From Haloarchaeobius amylolyticus (GTDB taxonomy: Archaea > Halobacteriota > Halobacteria > Halobacteriales > Natrialbaceae), in NCBI RefSeq assembly GCF_026616195.1, contig NZ_JANHDH010000003.1, forward strand, positions 496,001 to 560,000: a stretch of 64,000 nt of DNA. Reading direction: 5' to 3'. A program made the translations under genes and the position numbers. Within the stretch, counting starts at the first letter, position 1. Each line of letters opens with the position of its first letter. Shown here in pieces: positions 11,027-18,760 of the stretch. The notes under the pieces were generated by a model. That model did no database searches. It was not told the DNA's origin and was given only the letters and a program-made list of their open reading frames with translations.

Positions 11027-11230
11027 TCACTCCTCGACGTCGACGACGACGTCGCTCGATATCCACCCGTCGGAGTTCCCGGATTCGAGGAAGACGACGG
11101 TGCCGGGCGCACTCTCACAGGTGGATATCTCCGGTTCCTGTCGCGGTTCGGGCTCGGTTCGGGAATCGAGGTCGTTCAGGGACTCGGAGTCGGTCTCGGA
11201 ATCGGAAGACGAGGGGGTTCCGACGGCCAT
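11027..11230 (-). CDS. small acidic protein with WISS motif, 67 aa
   Basis: The first 35 residues are Ser/Glu/Asp-rich and likely disordered. The C-terminal half (CESAPGTVVFLESGN followed by WISSDVVVDVEE) resembles a family of very short haloarchaeal proteins, possibly the one named DUF7331; the name is from memory. An ATG one codon upstream (11231-11233) is also possible. The gene starts 8 bp after a perfect metal-regulator palindrome with a TATA element beyond it, so its expression is probably tied to the metal-uptake operons. Function is unknown. Confidence 0.6.
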   Translation of the reverse strand: MAVGTPSSSDSETDSESLNDLDSRTEPEPRQEPEISTCESAPGTVVFLESGNSDGWISSDVVVDVEE

Positions 11231-11238
11231 CACGAGGA

Positions 11239-11262
11239 TTTAGGCAAACCTAAACCTTAAAG
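11239..11262 (-). promoter_or_regulatory. TATA element plus TTTAGG-N4-CCTAAA operator
   Basis: Read on the minus strand, CCTTTAAGG (TATA-like, 11254-11262) is followed directly by the palindrome TTTAGG-TTTG-CCTAAA at 11239-11254 and, 8 bp later, by the ATG of the small gene at 11230. The half-sites TTAGG and CCTAA with a four-base spacer match the core of the corynebacterial DtxR box. A bound repressor would cover the transcription start. Confidence 0.75.
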
Positions 11263-11286
11263 GATACGGTTCCGGCCGCTGGCACG

Positions 11287-11646
11287 TCAGTCGTCTGATA
11301 GCAACGTCGCCGCGAGTCGTTCGGTCACGGTGGGACTGACGCTGCCAGCGACCCTGATCGCCTCCTGCTCGTGGTCCTCGACGTCGAGGACGTCGCGGAA
11401 GAAGCGCGAGAGGGTGACGAAGGAGTCGTGGACCTCCTCGGCGCGGTGTCGGCCCTCCTCGGTCAGGGTGGCCCCCTCGTAGGGTTCGTACGTGACGAGG
11501 TCGTTCTCCTCGAGGCGCTGGAACATCTCTGTCGTCGCGGCCGGCGAGCGGTCCATCCGGTCCGCGACGTGGCCGGACGAGATCGGCGGCGACTGCTCGC
11601 GTTCGGCGCGGTAGAGCCCGAGCAGGTACCGCGAGACCTCGTTCAT
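11287..11646 (-). CDS. DtxR/SirR-family transcriptional regulator with degenerate metal site
   Basis: This 119-residue protein aligns without gaps to the first two domains of DtxR: a winged helix (residues 4-60, HVADRMDRSPAATTEMFQRL) and a dimerisation domain (SRFFRDVL, then SPTVTERLAATL). It has no SH3 domain. By eye, against DtxR recalled from memory, Met10, His79, Glu83, Cys102, Glu105 and His106 become Arg, Phe, Ser, Ile, Ala and Gly, so the usual metal sites look lost. It is the last gene of a metal-uptake operon, implying autoregulation through the paired operators at 17335-17386. Confidence 0.85.
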   Translation of the reverse strand: MNEVSRYLLGLYRAEREQSPPISSGHVADRMDRSPAATTEMFQRLEENDLVTYEPYEGATLTEEGRHRAEEVHDSFVTLSRFFRDVLDVEDHEQEAIRVAGSVSPTVTERLAATLLSDD

Positions 11647-11682
11647 CGGTCCGGTCCCCCGCGGCCACCGGTGTCGCCCATC

Positions 11683-12624
11683 TCACGACACCTCCTCGAT
11701 GGGCGCACTGACGATGCCACCCGGGTCGTCGTCGGTCGAGCGCGCTCCGGTCCGGGCGGCAGCGCCCGGCGGTGTGAACCGCAGTTGCCACGCGCCGTCG
11801 ACAGCGACGGCGCGGACCGACGAGGGAGTGTGTTCGGGCCGCCGGCGGGAGATGTCGAGCACGAGCGGGAGCACCGGGAGACGACCCTGCTGTGGCGAGA
11901 GCGCGTAGTCGGCGATGCGAACGACGGTCGGCTGCTCGCCCTCGAGGCGACCGTTCATCTGGTCGACGGTCGCCGGGTCCACGACGCTGTACTGCGAGAG
12001 CATCCCCCGGTTCTGCAGCGAGGAGAGCGTCTGCGTGACCGGGTCGTCGTCGATGCCGGAATCGTCGTGGCCGCCGGCTGGCAGTCGGCTCGCGGCTGCA
12101 GTGAGGACCTCGGTCTGCTCGGTCGGGTCGAGTCGCGCGTCCAGCACGGTCGCGAGCCGTTCGAGCAGGCAGAGACAGAGCTCGTCGGGGTCGACGACCG
12201 TCTCGGCCAGGTCGAAGTACTCGTCCATCACGGCGGTCTCCGCGGCGCGGAGTCCCGACGCACCGAGTGCCTCGAACACCGCCCCGGCGGCGTGGTGACA
12301 GAACTCGACCAGCGGCGAGCGGTCGACCGTCGAGGCCGGAGCCGAGACCGGGGGCTGTCGGCCGCCGGTTCCGGCCGCACCGCCACGCGCCTCGCAGGCG
12401 ATGAGGTCGTGGTACCGAAGCGTCGGGTCGTATCGCCGGAGCCGGGTCCGGTACTGCATCGCAGCCTGTGCCGCCCGCTCGGCGAGCGACCGCGTCTCGA
12501 AGCGCATCGACCCCGTGGGCACCGGCCGTTCGCCCGTCCGGGCACAGACGACGACGTAGTCGCCGTCATCGCTGGCGAGCGCCTCGACGTGGTCGCGAAT
12601 CGCGGTGAGTGTCGTGCCGAACAT
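11683..12624 (-). CDS. uncharacterised haloarchaeal protein in the metal-uptake operon
   Basis: This 313-residue soluble acidic protein begins with a small domain containing YVVVCARTGERPVP. A helical middle part at about residues 100-240 includes EFCHHAAGAVFEALG and YFDLAETVVDPDEL. The C-terminal part contains RIADYALSPQQGRLPVLPLV. I recall similar haloarchaeal proteins annotated only with DUF numbers (possibly DUF7551/7552). It sits between substrate-binding protein 1 (31-bp gap) and the DtxR gene (36-bp gap) in the same operon, so a role in sensing or handling the imported metal complex is plausible but unproven. Confidence 0.65.
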   Translation of the reverse strand: MFGTTLTAIRDHVEALASDDGDYVVVCARTGERPVPTGSMRFETRSLAERAAQAAMQYRTRLRRYDPTLRYHDLIACEARGGAAGTGGRQPPVSAPASTVDRSPLVEFCHHAAGAVFEALGASGLRAAETAVMDEYFDLAETVVDPDELCLCLLERLATVLDARLDPTEQTEVLTAAASRLPAGGHDDSGIDDDPVTQTLSSLQNRGMLSQYSVVDPATVDQMNGRLEGEQPTVVRIADYALSPQQGRLPVLPLVLDISRRRPEHTPSSVRAVAVDGAWQLRFTPPGAAARTGARSTDDDPGGIVSAPIEEVS

Positions 12625-12655
12625 CGGTGTGGTAGCGGTCTGGTGGGTCGCGAGT

Positions 12656-13927
12656 CTATGCTGACGAGTCGCCCGTCACGATGTCAGCGACGCGCTGGCG
12701 GTCGAACAGCTGTTCGTCCGTCGGAATCTCGGGGTAGGGCTGTCCCGGGTCGTAGCCCGGCCACTCGCCGAACTGGTCCGGGTAGAGCTGCTTCGCGGTC
12801 ATCTCCAGCTGGAACAGGTTCGCGATGGGGCCCTGGAACCGGACGCCGCCGGCGAAGAACCGGTCGTTCTGGATGGCCGAGAGCTGGCTCCCGACGGGGT
12901 CGTCCGTGACCGTCTCGCGGATGTCGTCGATGTAGTAGCCCGGCGCCATCCCCCAGAGGTGGAGGATGACGTCCGGGTCGGTCTCCAGCATCGTCTCGTA
13001 GTCGAACCGACCCCACGTCCCCTCCCACTCCACGTCGGCGAAGGCGTCGGTCGCCCCGAGCGGGCGGGTGTCGGCGTGCCAGAATCCCGGCGCGTTGAGC
13101 TTGTAGGCGTAGAACGTCCCGCCGATGAGGGTGACGCGGGCGGCCGTCGGTCGCTCGGACGCCGGCGGCAGCGACGACTGGATGGTCGACAGGAGGTCGT
13201 CGTGGACCGCCCGGAGGGCCTCGTAACGCTCTCGTTCGCGGTAGACCGCGGCGACCTTCTCGAACAGGTCCCAGAGCGTGTAGTACCGGTAGTCCTCGGC
13301 GTAGGGGTCTGCGGGCTGGTCGTGCAGCCCGCTGTGGTAGTTCCCGAACCACGGGCCGACGTTCTCGGCGACCTCGGTCACGTCGCTCGGGTCCCAGCCC
13401 TCCTGTGCCCCGACGACGTACGACGGGTCGATGAAGTGGACGTCGCTGTCCAGTTCGTACAGCTGCTCCTTGTCGACGCCGTCACCGAGTGGGTCGGGCA
13501 GGCCCTCCCACTCCAGCGAGACGCCGTCGAGGCGGTCGTAGAACGTGTTCAGGGACTTCCCAGCGAACTCCGGCGCGTAGAGCGTCTGTACCGTATCGGC
13601 CTGCCCGAGGGCGACCGCCATGTCCGCGTAGTGCGAGAAGGCGACCATCGCGCGCTCGGGCGGCTGCTCGAACGCGACCTCGCCGACCGGCGAGAGTTCG
13701 ACAGAGTACGGACCCTCGTCGGCTGTCGTGGTCGGCTTGCTCTCGGTCTCCTCGTCGGTGGCTGGCGCGCTCGTGGCGGTGTCGGTTACGGTCCCCGTCT
13801 CGGTCGCGGTCGATCCGGCGCTGTCGCCGCCGAGGCAGCCGGTGAGCAGTCCGGTGCCGGTGAGTACGCCACCGACCCGGAGGTAGTCGCGTCGCGAGTA
13901 CCGTCTCGTGGTGTCGTCGTCTGTCAT
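12656..13927 (-). CDS. metal/siderophore ABC substrate-binding lipoprotein 1
   Basis: This 423-residue protein has a twin-arginine signal (RRDYLRVGG), the lipobox LTGC with the modified cysteine near residue 31, a Thr/Ser-rich linker and a type III (FepB/BtuF-like) binding-protein body. It shares with three paralogues in this island the acidic membrane-distal lobe, a segment of the form YRYYTLWDLFEKVA, and the C-terminal tail EQLFDRQRVADIV. It would hold the ligand outside the membrane for the FecCD permease. Its start overlaps the flavoprotein A stop by 4 bp (ATGA), so the two are translationally coupled. Confidence 0.88.
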   Translation of the reverse strand: MTDDDTTRRYSRRDYLRVGGVLTGTGLLTGCLGGDSAGSTATETGTVTDTATSAPATDEETESKPTTTADEGPYSVELSPVGEVAFEQPPERAMVAFSHYADMAVALGQADTVQTLYAPEFAGKSLNTFYDRLDGVSLEWEGLPDPLGDGVDKEQLYELDSDVHFIDPSYVVGAQEGWDPSDVTEVAENVGPWFGNYHSGLHDQPADPYAEDYRYYTLWDLFEKVAAVYRERERYEALRAVHDDLLSTIQSSLPPASERPTAARVTLIGGTFYAYKLNAPGFWHADTRPLGATDAFADVEWEGTWGRFDYETMLETDPDVILHLWGMAPGYYIDDIRETVTDDPVGSQLSAIQNDRFFAGGVRFQGPIANLFQLEMTAKQLYPDQFGEWPGYDPGQPYPEIPTDEQLFDRQRVADIVTGDSSA

Positions 13928-14829
13928 CGTCGAATCTCGTCCTCCTCGGTCGCGGGCAGGGACCGCGCGTACTCACGCACGACGTCGTCGTCGAGCTGTT
14001 CCAGGAGGCGTCGCTGGCCCTCCCGGTCCCGACGCTCGCGTTCGGCCTCCTCGATACCGCGGTCGAGGAACGCCGTCTTCATGTCCTCGCGAGCAGCCAG
14101 GAGCGCGTCCTCGTCGAGAGCTGGTGCCCCCGGCCGTATCTCGCGGTCGAACCAGTCGTCGAAGTTCTCGTGCCAGTCCTCGCCGCCGTAGCGGTCGTCG
14201 TCGACGACCCAGTCGACGTACAACTCGCCGACCTCGGGCCAGTACCGGTCCGTCAGGTCGTCCCGGGCGAGCGCGACCGCGGCCCGGGCACCATCGCCGG
14301 CGTTCACCACGACCTGGTGGACGGTGTCCTCGGTGAGCCAGCCGGCCGCGTAGAGACCGTCGACCGAGGTCCGTCCGGCGTCGGTCGCGACGAACCCGTG
14401 CTCATCGTCGGTGTCCAGGTCGTCCCCGAACGGGTCCAGGTAGTCGCCGTCGTACGCGCTGGCGACGAGGACGTACTGCGTGACGAGGTCGCGCCCATCC
14501 TGCGTCTCGACCGCGAAGCCCTCGTCGTGGGGTTCCACGACCTCGACGAGGTCCTCCTCGACGGTCGCGCCCTCGTGCTCGGCCTGTGCGCGCCCGAGGG
14601 CGACGAACCGCTCCGGGCTGACGCCGCCCGGGAAGCCGAGGTAGTTCTCGATGTGGGCGCACTGGTGGATGGCCGACTGCCCGCGGGCCAGCACCAGCGT
14701 CTCCAGCCCGTACCGGGCGAGGAACACGGCCGCCGACAGGCCGGCCGCACCGCCACCGACGACGACCACGTCCCGGTCGACCACGGATTCGGAGTCACTC
14801 GCGAGCGTCTCCTCCGGCAGCGTCGTCAT
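13924..14829 (-). CDS. thioredoxin-reductase-like flavoprotein A lacking the NADPH domain
   Basis: This 301-residue protein has an N-terminal FAD dinucleotide fold (VVVVGGGAAG, glycines 25-30), a QCAHIENYLGFPGG segment with Cys57, the strand VASAYDGDY (about 122-130), and then directly the second FAD half (TSVDGLYAAG, 154-163). The roughly 120-residue NADPH-binding domain with its CxxC pair that normally lies between these halves is absent. A 110-residue charged helical extension follows. It is coupled by TAG/ATG adjacency to binding protein 2 and by overlap to binding protein 1. A ferric-ligand reductase or redox partner role is an inference. Confidence 0.8.
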   Translation of the reverse strand: MTTLPEETLASDSESVVDRDVVVVGGGAAGLSAAVFLARYGLETLVLARGQSAIHQCAHIENYLGFPGGVSPERFVALGRAQAEHEGATVEEDLVEVVEPHDEGFAVETQDGRDLVTQYVLVASAYDGDYLDPFGDDLDTDDEHGFVATDAGRTSVDGLYAAGWLTEDTVHQVVVNAGDGARAAVALARDDLTDRYWPEVGELYVDWVVDDDRYGGEDWHENFDDWFDREIRPGAPALDEDALLAAREDMKTAFLDRGIEEAERERRDREGQRRLLEQLDDDVVREYARSLPATEEDEIRR

Positions 14830-16092
14830 CTACAGGTCACCTGCGATGATGTCCCGGACGCGCTGGCGGTCGAAGAGCTGGTTCTCCGTGGGGACCTCGG
14901 GGAACCGCTCGGGGTCGAACGCACCGAACTCCTCGGGGTAGAGCTGCTGGGCCTTCATCTCCGTCTGGAGGAGGTTCACGATGGGGCCCTGCTCCCCGTA
15001 GGCGCCGGGGTAGACGTCCCCGTTCTCGACCGCGGTGAGCTGGCTCCCGACGGCGTCCGCCTCCATGGGCGCGACGTACTGCTCGTGGAACGCCTTCGCA
15101 GAGAAGGAATCCTGCTCGCCGGTCGTCCCGATACCCCAGTGGACGACGATGATCTCGGGGTCGACCTCCAGCAACTGCTCGTAGTCGATGGTGCCGCCGT
15201 CCTCCATCGACTGCGGGAACGCGCTCGCCACGTCGAGGTCGCGGTAGGGCTTCATTTCGTAGCCCTCGTCCTGGGTGTTCAGCGGGTAGAACTTGCCCTT
15301 GCTCGGCTCCGACCCACCGTTGATGAGGCCGATCTCCGGGCGCTCGCTCTCCGGCGGGAGCCGCGACTGTATCTCGGTGCGGACCTCGTCGTGCAGCGAC
15401 GCGAACGCCTCGTAGCGCTCGCGCTCCTGGAAGAGGGTGGCGAGCTTGTCGAACGCCCCGTAGAGGCTGTAGAGCTTGTAGTCGTGGAAGCTACGCCGAC
15501 GACGGCAGTTGTTCCCGAAGAACGGGGCGACGTTCTCCTGGAGTTCCTGCGTGTCGGACTTGTCCCACGAACTGTCCCAGCCGGTCCCATGCAGGTAGTT
15601 CGGGTCCATGAGGAACACGTCCGGGTCGACCTCGTAGAACGACTCCTTGTCCCAGCCGCCCTCCGACCATATCGACGGGAGCGTGTCCTGCGCGGGCACG
15701 TCGAGGTCGAACGGCTCGTAGAAGAACCCCGGGATCATGTTGCCCGCCGTCTCGAAGCCGTCGCGCTGGCCGAGTGCGAACGCCATGTCGGCCCACGCGC
15801 CGTTGTAGACGGCGTAGGTCTCCGGGACCGACTCGAACGTGAGACAGCCCGAAGGAACGATACAGGCCTCGTACGACCCGGACGCCGCTGTCTCGGTGGC
15901 ATCGTCGGCGGGCCGGTCCGTCCCGGTCTTCTGGCTCGTCCCCGTCGATTCGTCGGCGGCAGTCGTGCCGGCCTCGGTCGCCCCGTCGCCGAGGCACCCG
16001 GCGAGGAGGCCACTGCCGAGGGCCGTCCCTCCGACCTGGAGCAGCCGTCTGCGCGTCGGTGCGTCGCGTCCTGTCGTGTCGTCGTTCGTCAT
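14830..16092 (-). CDS. metal/siderophore ABC substrate-binding lipoprotein 2
   Basis: This 420-residue lipoprotein has a short N-terminus with an arginine-rich twin-arginine-like signal (TRRRLLQVGGTALGSG), the lipobox LAGC and a Thr/Ala-rich linker. The binding-protein body carries the island-specific tail NQLFDRQRVRDII. The lobe near residue 210 contains an unusual NNCRRRRSFHDYKLYSLYG basic patch not seen in its three paralogues, which may indicate a different (anionic) ligand. Its stop codon directly abuts the flavoprotein A start, and 2 bp separate it from binding protein 3. Confidence 0.88.
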   Translation of the reverse strand: MTNDDTTGRDAPTRRRLLQVGGTALGSGLLAGCLGDGATEAGTTAADESTGTSQKTGTDRPADDATETAASGSYEACIVPSGCLTFESVPETYAVYNGAWADMAFALGQRDGFETAGNMIPGFFYEPFDLDVPAQDTLPSIWSEGGWDKESFYEVDPDVFLMDPNYLHGTGWDSSWDKSDTQELQENVAPFFGNNCRRRRSFHDYKLYSLYGAFDKLATLFQERERYEAFASLHDEVRTEIQSRLPPESERPEIGLINGGSEPSKGKFYPLNTQDEGYEMKPYRDLDVASAFPQSMEDGGTIDYEQLLEVDPEIIVVHWGIGTTGEQDSFSAKAFHEQYVAPMEADAVGSQLTAVENGDVYPGAYGEQGPIVNLLQTEMKAQQLYPEEFGAFDPERFPEVPTENQLFDRQRVRDIIAGDL

Positions 16093-16094
16093 TC

Positions 16095-17330
16095 TCAGAA
16101 GTCTCCGTCGATGATATCTGCAACCCGCTGGCGGTCGAACAGCTGTTCACCCGTTCCCAGGTCGTCGAGCGTGGAGAACGCCCCAAACGTCTCGGGATAG
16201 AGCTGCTTGGCGAGAATCTCGGTCTGGAACAGGTTGAGAATCGGGCCCTGGTAGCGTCCGCCACCGCGGTAGACCCTGCCCGCCTCTACCGCACTCAGTT
16301 CGCTCCCGACCTCGCTCTCTTCGAGGGGCGTGACGAACTGCGTCTCGAACTCCGAACGGCTCATCGAGAGGGTCGAATCGAAGAACAGGTAGTCGGGGTC
16401 CGCCTCGAGGAGACCCTCGTAGTCGGTCTTCCACCCGTTGGTGAGGTCGACGTCCGAGAAGGCGTCCTCGACGCCGAACGTCCGGTACTGTCGGGTGGCG
16501 ATGCCGTCCAGGGTCGGATCGGTGACCATGAACTTCCCCTGGGCTGGCTGCGATGCGCTGTAGAGCAACCCGATGCTCGGCGATGCAGCCGGCGCTCGGT
16601 CCTGGAGGTCGCGCCGGAACGACTCGTGGAGAGACACCCACGCGTCGGCACGGTCGTGGTCCTGGAACAGTCGGCCGGTGAGTTTCACGGCCTCCGTCAG
16701 CGTGTAGTACGGGAACGAGAACTCCATGCCGAGTGCGGAGCCGCTCCACTCGTTGCGGAGATACGTCCCACAGAAGGGCGCGACGTTCTCGCCGACCTCC
16801 TCGAAGTCGTCGGCGTCCCAGCCGGCGTAACTGTTGAGGAGGACCCTGTCGAGCAACAGCGCGTCGACGTCCAGTTCGTAGAACTGCTCCTTGCTGTACT
16901 CGCTCGGACCACCGAGGTTCGTGATCTCACCCGCGTCGAAGGTCACCCCCGGCAGCCGGTCGTAGTAGTGGGTCGGGTAGGCGTCGATGCGGGACATCGC
17001 GGTCGGCTCCGTGCCGAACGCGAACCCGATGTCGGTCCACACGCCACCACTCGTCGCGTAGGTCTCTGGCGGGCGCTCGAACGTGGTACTGCCGTAGGGC
17101 TTCACCGTGACCTCGAACGACTCCGTCTCCGTCGACTGGGTGCTGCTCTCGGTCGCGGTCTCCGCCGGCTTCTCCGTCGTTTCGGCCGGTGCACCGGTCG
17201 ACGTCGAGTCCGTTCCGCCGCCACCGTTACTTGAACAACCTGCGAGCAACCCGGTCCCGACGACGGTGCCGCCGTACCGGAGACAGTCCCGTCTCGTGGG
17301 GCGGTCGAGGCCGTCCGAATCTTCAGGCAT
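16095..17330 (-). CDS. metal/siderophore ABC substrate-binding lipoprotein 3
   Basis: This 411-residue protein is the first gene of the left-hand operon. It has a twin-arginine-like signal (RRDCLRYGGTVVGTG), the lipobox LAGC and a Ser/Thr/Glu linker. The binding body includes a segment of the form FPYYTLTEAVKLTGRL and ends EQLFDRQRVADIIDGDF. The ATG at 17328-17330 lies 4 bp after the nearer operator, so the transcript is probably leaderless or nearly so and strongly repressible. Confidence 0.88.
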   Translation of the reverse strand: MPEDSDGLDRPTRRDCLRYGGTVVGTGLLAGCSSNGGGGTDSTSTGAPAETTEKPAETATESSTQSTETESFEVTVKPYGSTTFERPPETYATSGGVWTDIGFAFGTEPTAMSRIDAYPTHYYDRLPGVTFDAGEITNLGGPSEYSKEQFYELDVDALLLDRVLLNSYAGWDADDFEEVGENVAPFCGTYLRNEWSGSALGMEFSFPYYTLTEAVKLTGRLFQDHDRADAWVSLHESFRRDLQDRAPAASPSIGLLYSASQPAQGKFMVTDPTLDGIATRQYRTFGVEDAFSDVDLTNGWKTDYEGLLEADPDYLFFDSTLSMSRSEFETQFVTPLEESEVGSELSAVEAGRVYRGGGRYQGPILNLFQTEILAKQLYPETFGAFSTLDDLGTGEQLFDRQRVADIIDGDF

Positions 17331-17334
17331 ATGT

Positions 17335-17386
17335 TTTAGGCCAGCCTAAAAGAATAAAGTAGTTCCGATTTTTAGGCCAGCCTAAA
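17335..17386 (-). promoter_or_regulatory. double operator flanking the TATA box of the left-hand operon
   Basis: Two identical perfect palindromes TTTAGG-CTGG-CCTAAA (minus-strand reading) lie at 17335-17350 and 17371-17386, exactly 36 bp apart. Between them on the minus strand is TTTATTC, a TATA element about 28 bp before the ATG at 17330. One operator covers the transcription start and the other sits upstream of TATA. The half-sites match the DtxR box core. The next gene upstream ends at 17439. Confidence 0.85.
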
Positions 17387-17438
17387 CCAGTGAAGTTCGG
17401 CTCCCGGAGTGGCAGTACCGCTGGACGAGACGGTGAGG

Positions 17439-17873
17439 CTACGACGATGCGACGCGGGCAGACACCGCGTCGGCCACGACGACGACCGAGAGCAGCGTCC
17501 CGACCACGAACGAAAGTAGCCCGCCCCAGCGGACGCCCGCCTGGACGGCGTAGTACTCGTAGAGGCCCCAGCCCGAGACGATGAGACACGGGGTCGCGAA
17601 CGCGGCGATGGCCACGTCGGCCGAACTCTCGGCCCACACCGCCCGGGCGACGAGTGTCAACCAGAGCGCGAACGTGGCGAGCACCAGCACCGGGACCGCG
17701 GCGAGGAAGCCACCGGCCGACCCCGACGACGGAGCGCCCGGCAGCGACCCGACGCGGAGCGCCTCGGTAGGCAGGACCGCGAGCGCGACGAGTGCCAGGA
17801 ACCCGCCCGCGAGCAGGTACGACGCGACGCGGGCGGTGCGAGCCGGTCGGGGGAGCAGGGTAGCGTCGGTCAT
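17439..17873 (-). CDS. four-helix membrane protein of the uptake operon
   Basis: This 144-residue hydrophobic protein has four predicted membrane helices, starting near residues 18-35 (SYLLAGGFLALVALAVLP), 55-75, 88-105 and 115-135. Its start overlaps the ATPase stop (ATGA). It is the last gene of the right-hand operon, ending 52 bp before the double operator of the next operon. No motif is recognised. An accessory transporter subunit or a small independent membrane protein are both possible. Confidence 0.7.
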   Translation of the reverse strand: MTDATLLPRPARTARVASYLLAGGFLALVALAVLPTEALRVGSLPGAPSSGSAGGFLAAVPVLVLATFALWLTLVARAVWAESSADVAIAAFATPCLIVSGWGLYEYYAVQAGVRWGGLLSFVVGTLLSVVVVADAVSARVASS

Positions 17874-18760
17874 TCCGGGTCGGTGTCGAGTGCAGAGTGC
17901 GGTGAGATGTGCGGGCCGGTCGGACTCTCGCTGTCGACGGTCGCGTCCACCTCGAAGACGTCCGCGAGGAGTTCCTCGGTGACGACCTCCTTCGGCGGGC
18001 CCCAGTCGTACAGCTCGCCGTCTTTCATCGCGACGAGGTTGTCCGCGAACCGGGCGGCCTGCCCGATGTCGTGGAGGACGACGCCGACGGTGACGCCCTC
18101 CTCGCGGTTGAGCGTCTGGACGACCTCCATCACGCGGAGCTGGTGATGCAGGTCGAGGAACGTCGTCGGCTCGTCGAGCAACAGCACGTCGGTGTCCTGT
18201 GCGAGCACCATCGCGATCCAGGCGAGTTGCTTCTGGCCGCCGCTGAGGTTGTTCATGGACTTGTCGCGGAGGTGTTCGACCCCGGCGAGGTCGATGGCGC
18301 GTTCGACCGCGGCCTCGTCCTCCTCGGTGACGGACTCGAAGAAACCACGGTGCGGGTAGCGCCCGTGGTAGACGAGTTTCTCGACGGTGAGGCTCCCCGG
18401 CGACTCGTTCTCCTGCGAGAGCAGACCGAGGCGCTGGGCGAGCGTCTTCGCGTCGACCGACTGTATCTCCTCGCCGTCGAGCATGACCCGACCCTTCCAG
18501 GGGTCGAGCTGGTTCGCCATCGACTTCAGGAGCGTACTCTTCCCGCTCCCGTTCGGGCCGACGAGTGCCGTGACCTCGCCCTGCGGGAGGACGACGGTGT
18601 CGATCTCGACGACGGGTTCCTCGGTCGCCGGGTAGCCGATGACGAGGTCGTTCCCGGTCAGCTCCGAGGAGTCGTGGGCTACCCCGTCGCTTCGGGTCGT
18701 GGGGTCGCTGCGGGCGGTTTCGCGTGTCGAGTCCTCTCGTGGTGGCTGGTTCCCGGCCAT
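17870..18760 (-). CDS. FepC/FhuC-type ABC transporter ATPase
   Basis: This 296-residue protein has a 40-residue disordered N-terminus and then the ATPase core: Walker A GPNGSGKST, Q-loop region LGLLSQENESPG, signature NLSGGQKQ, Walker B VLLLDEPTT and H-loop VVLHD. The DLHHQLRVMEVV segment after Walker B is typical of iron-siderophore and cobalamin importers. It powers the FecCD-type permease encoded just upstream; the permease stop codon directly abuts this gene's ATG. Confidence 0.95.
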   Translation of the reverse strand: MAGNQPPREDSTRETARSDPTTRSDGVAHDSSELTGNDLVIGYPATEEPVVEIDTVVLPQGEVTALVGPNGSGKSTLLKSMANQLDPWKGRVMLDGEEIQSVDAKTLAQRLGLLSQENESPGSLTVEKLVYHGRYPHRGFFESVTEEDEAAVERAIDLAGVEHLRDKSMNNLSGGQKQLAWIAMVLAQDTDVLLLDEPTTFLDLHHQLRVMEVVQTLNREEGVTVGVVLHDIGQAARFADNLVAMKDGELYDWGPPKEVVTEELLADVFEVDATVDSESPTGPHISPHSALDTDPE

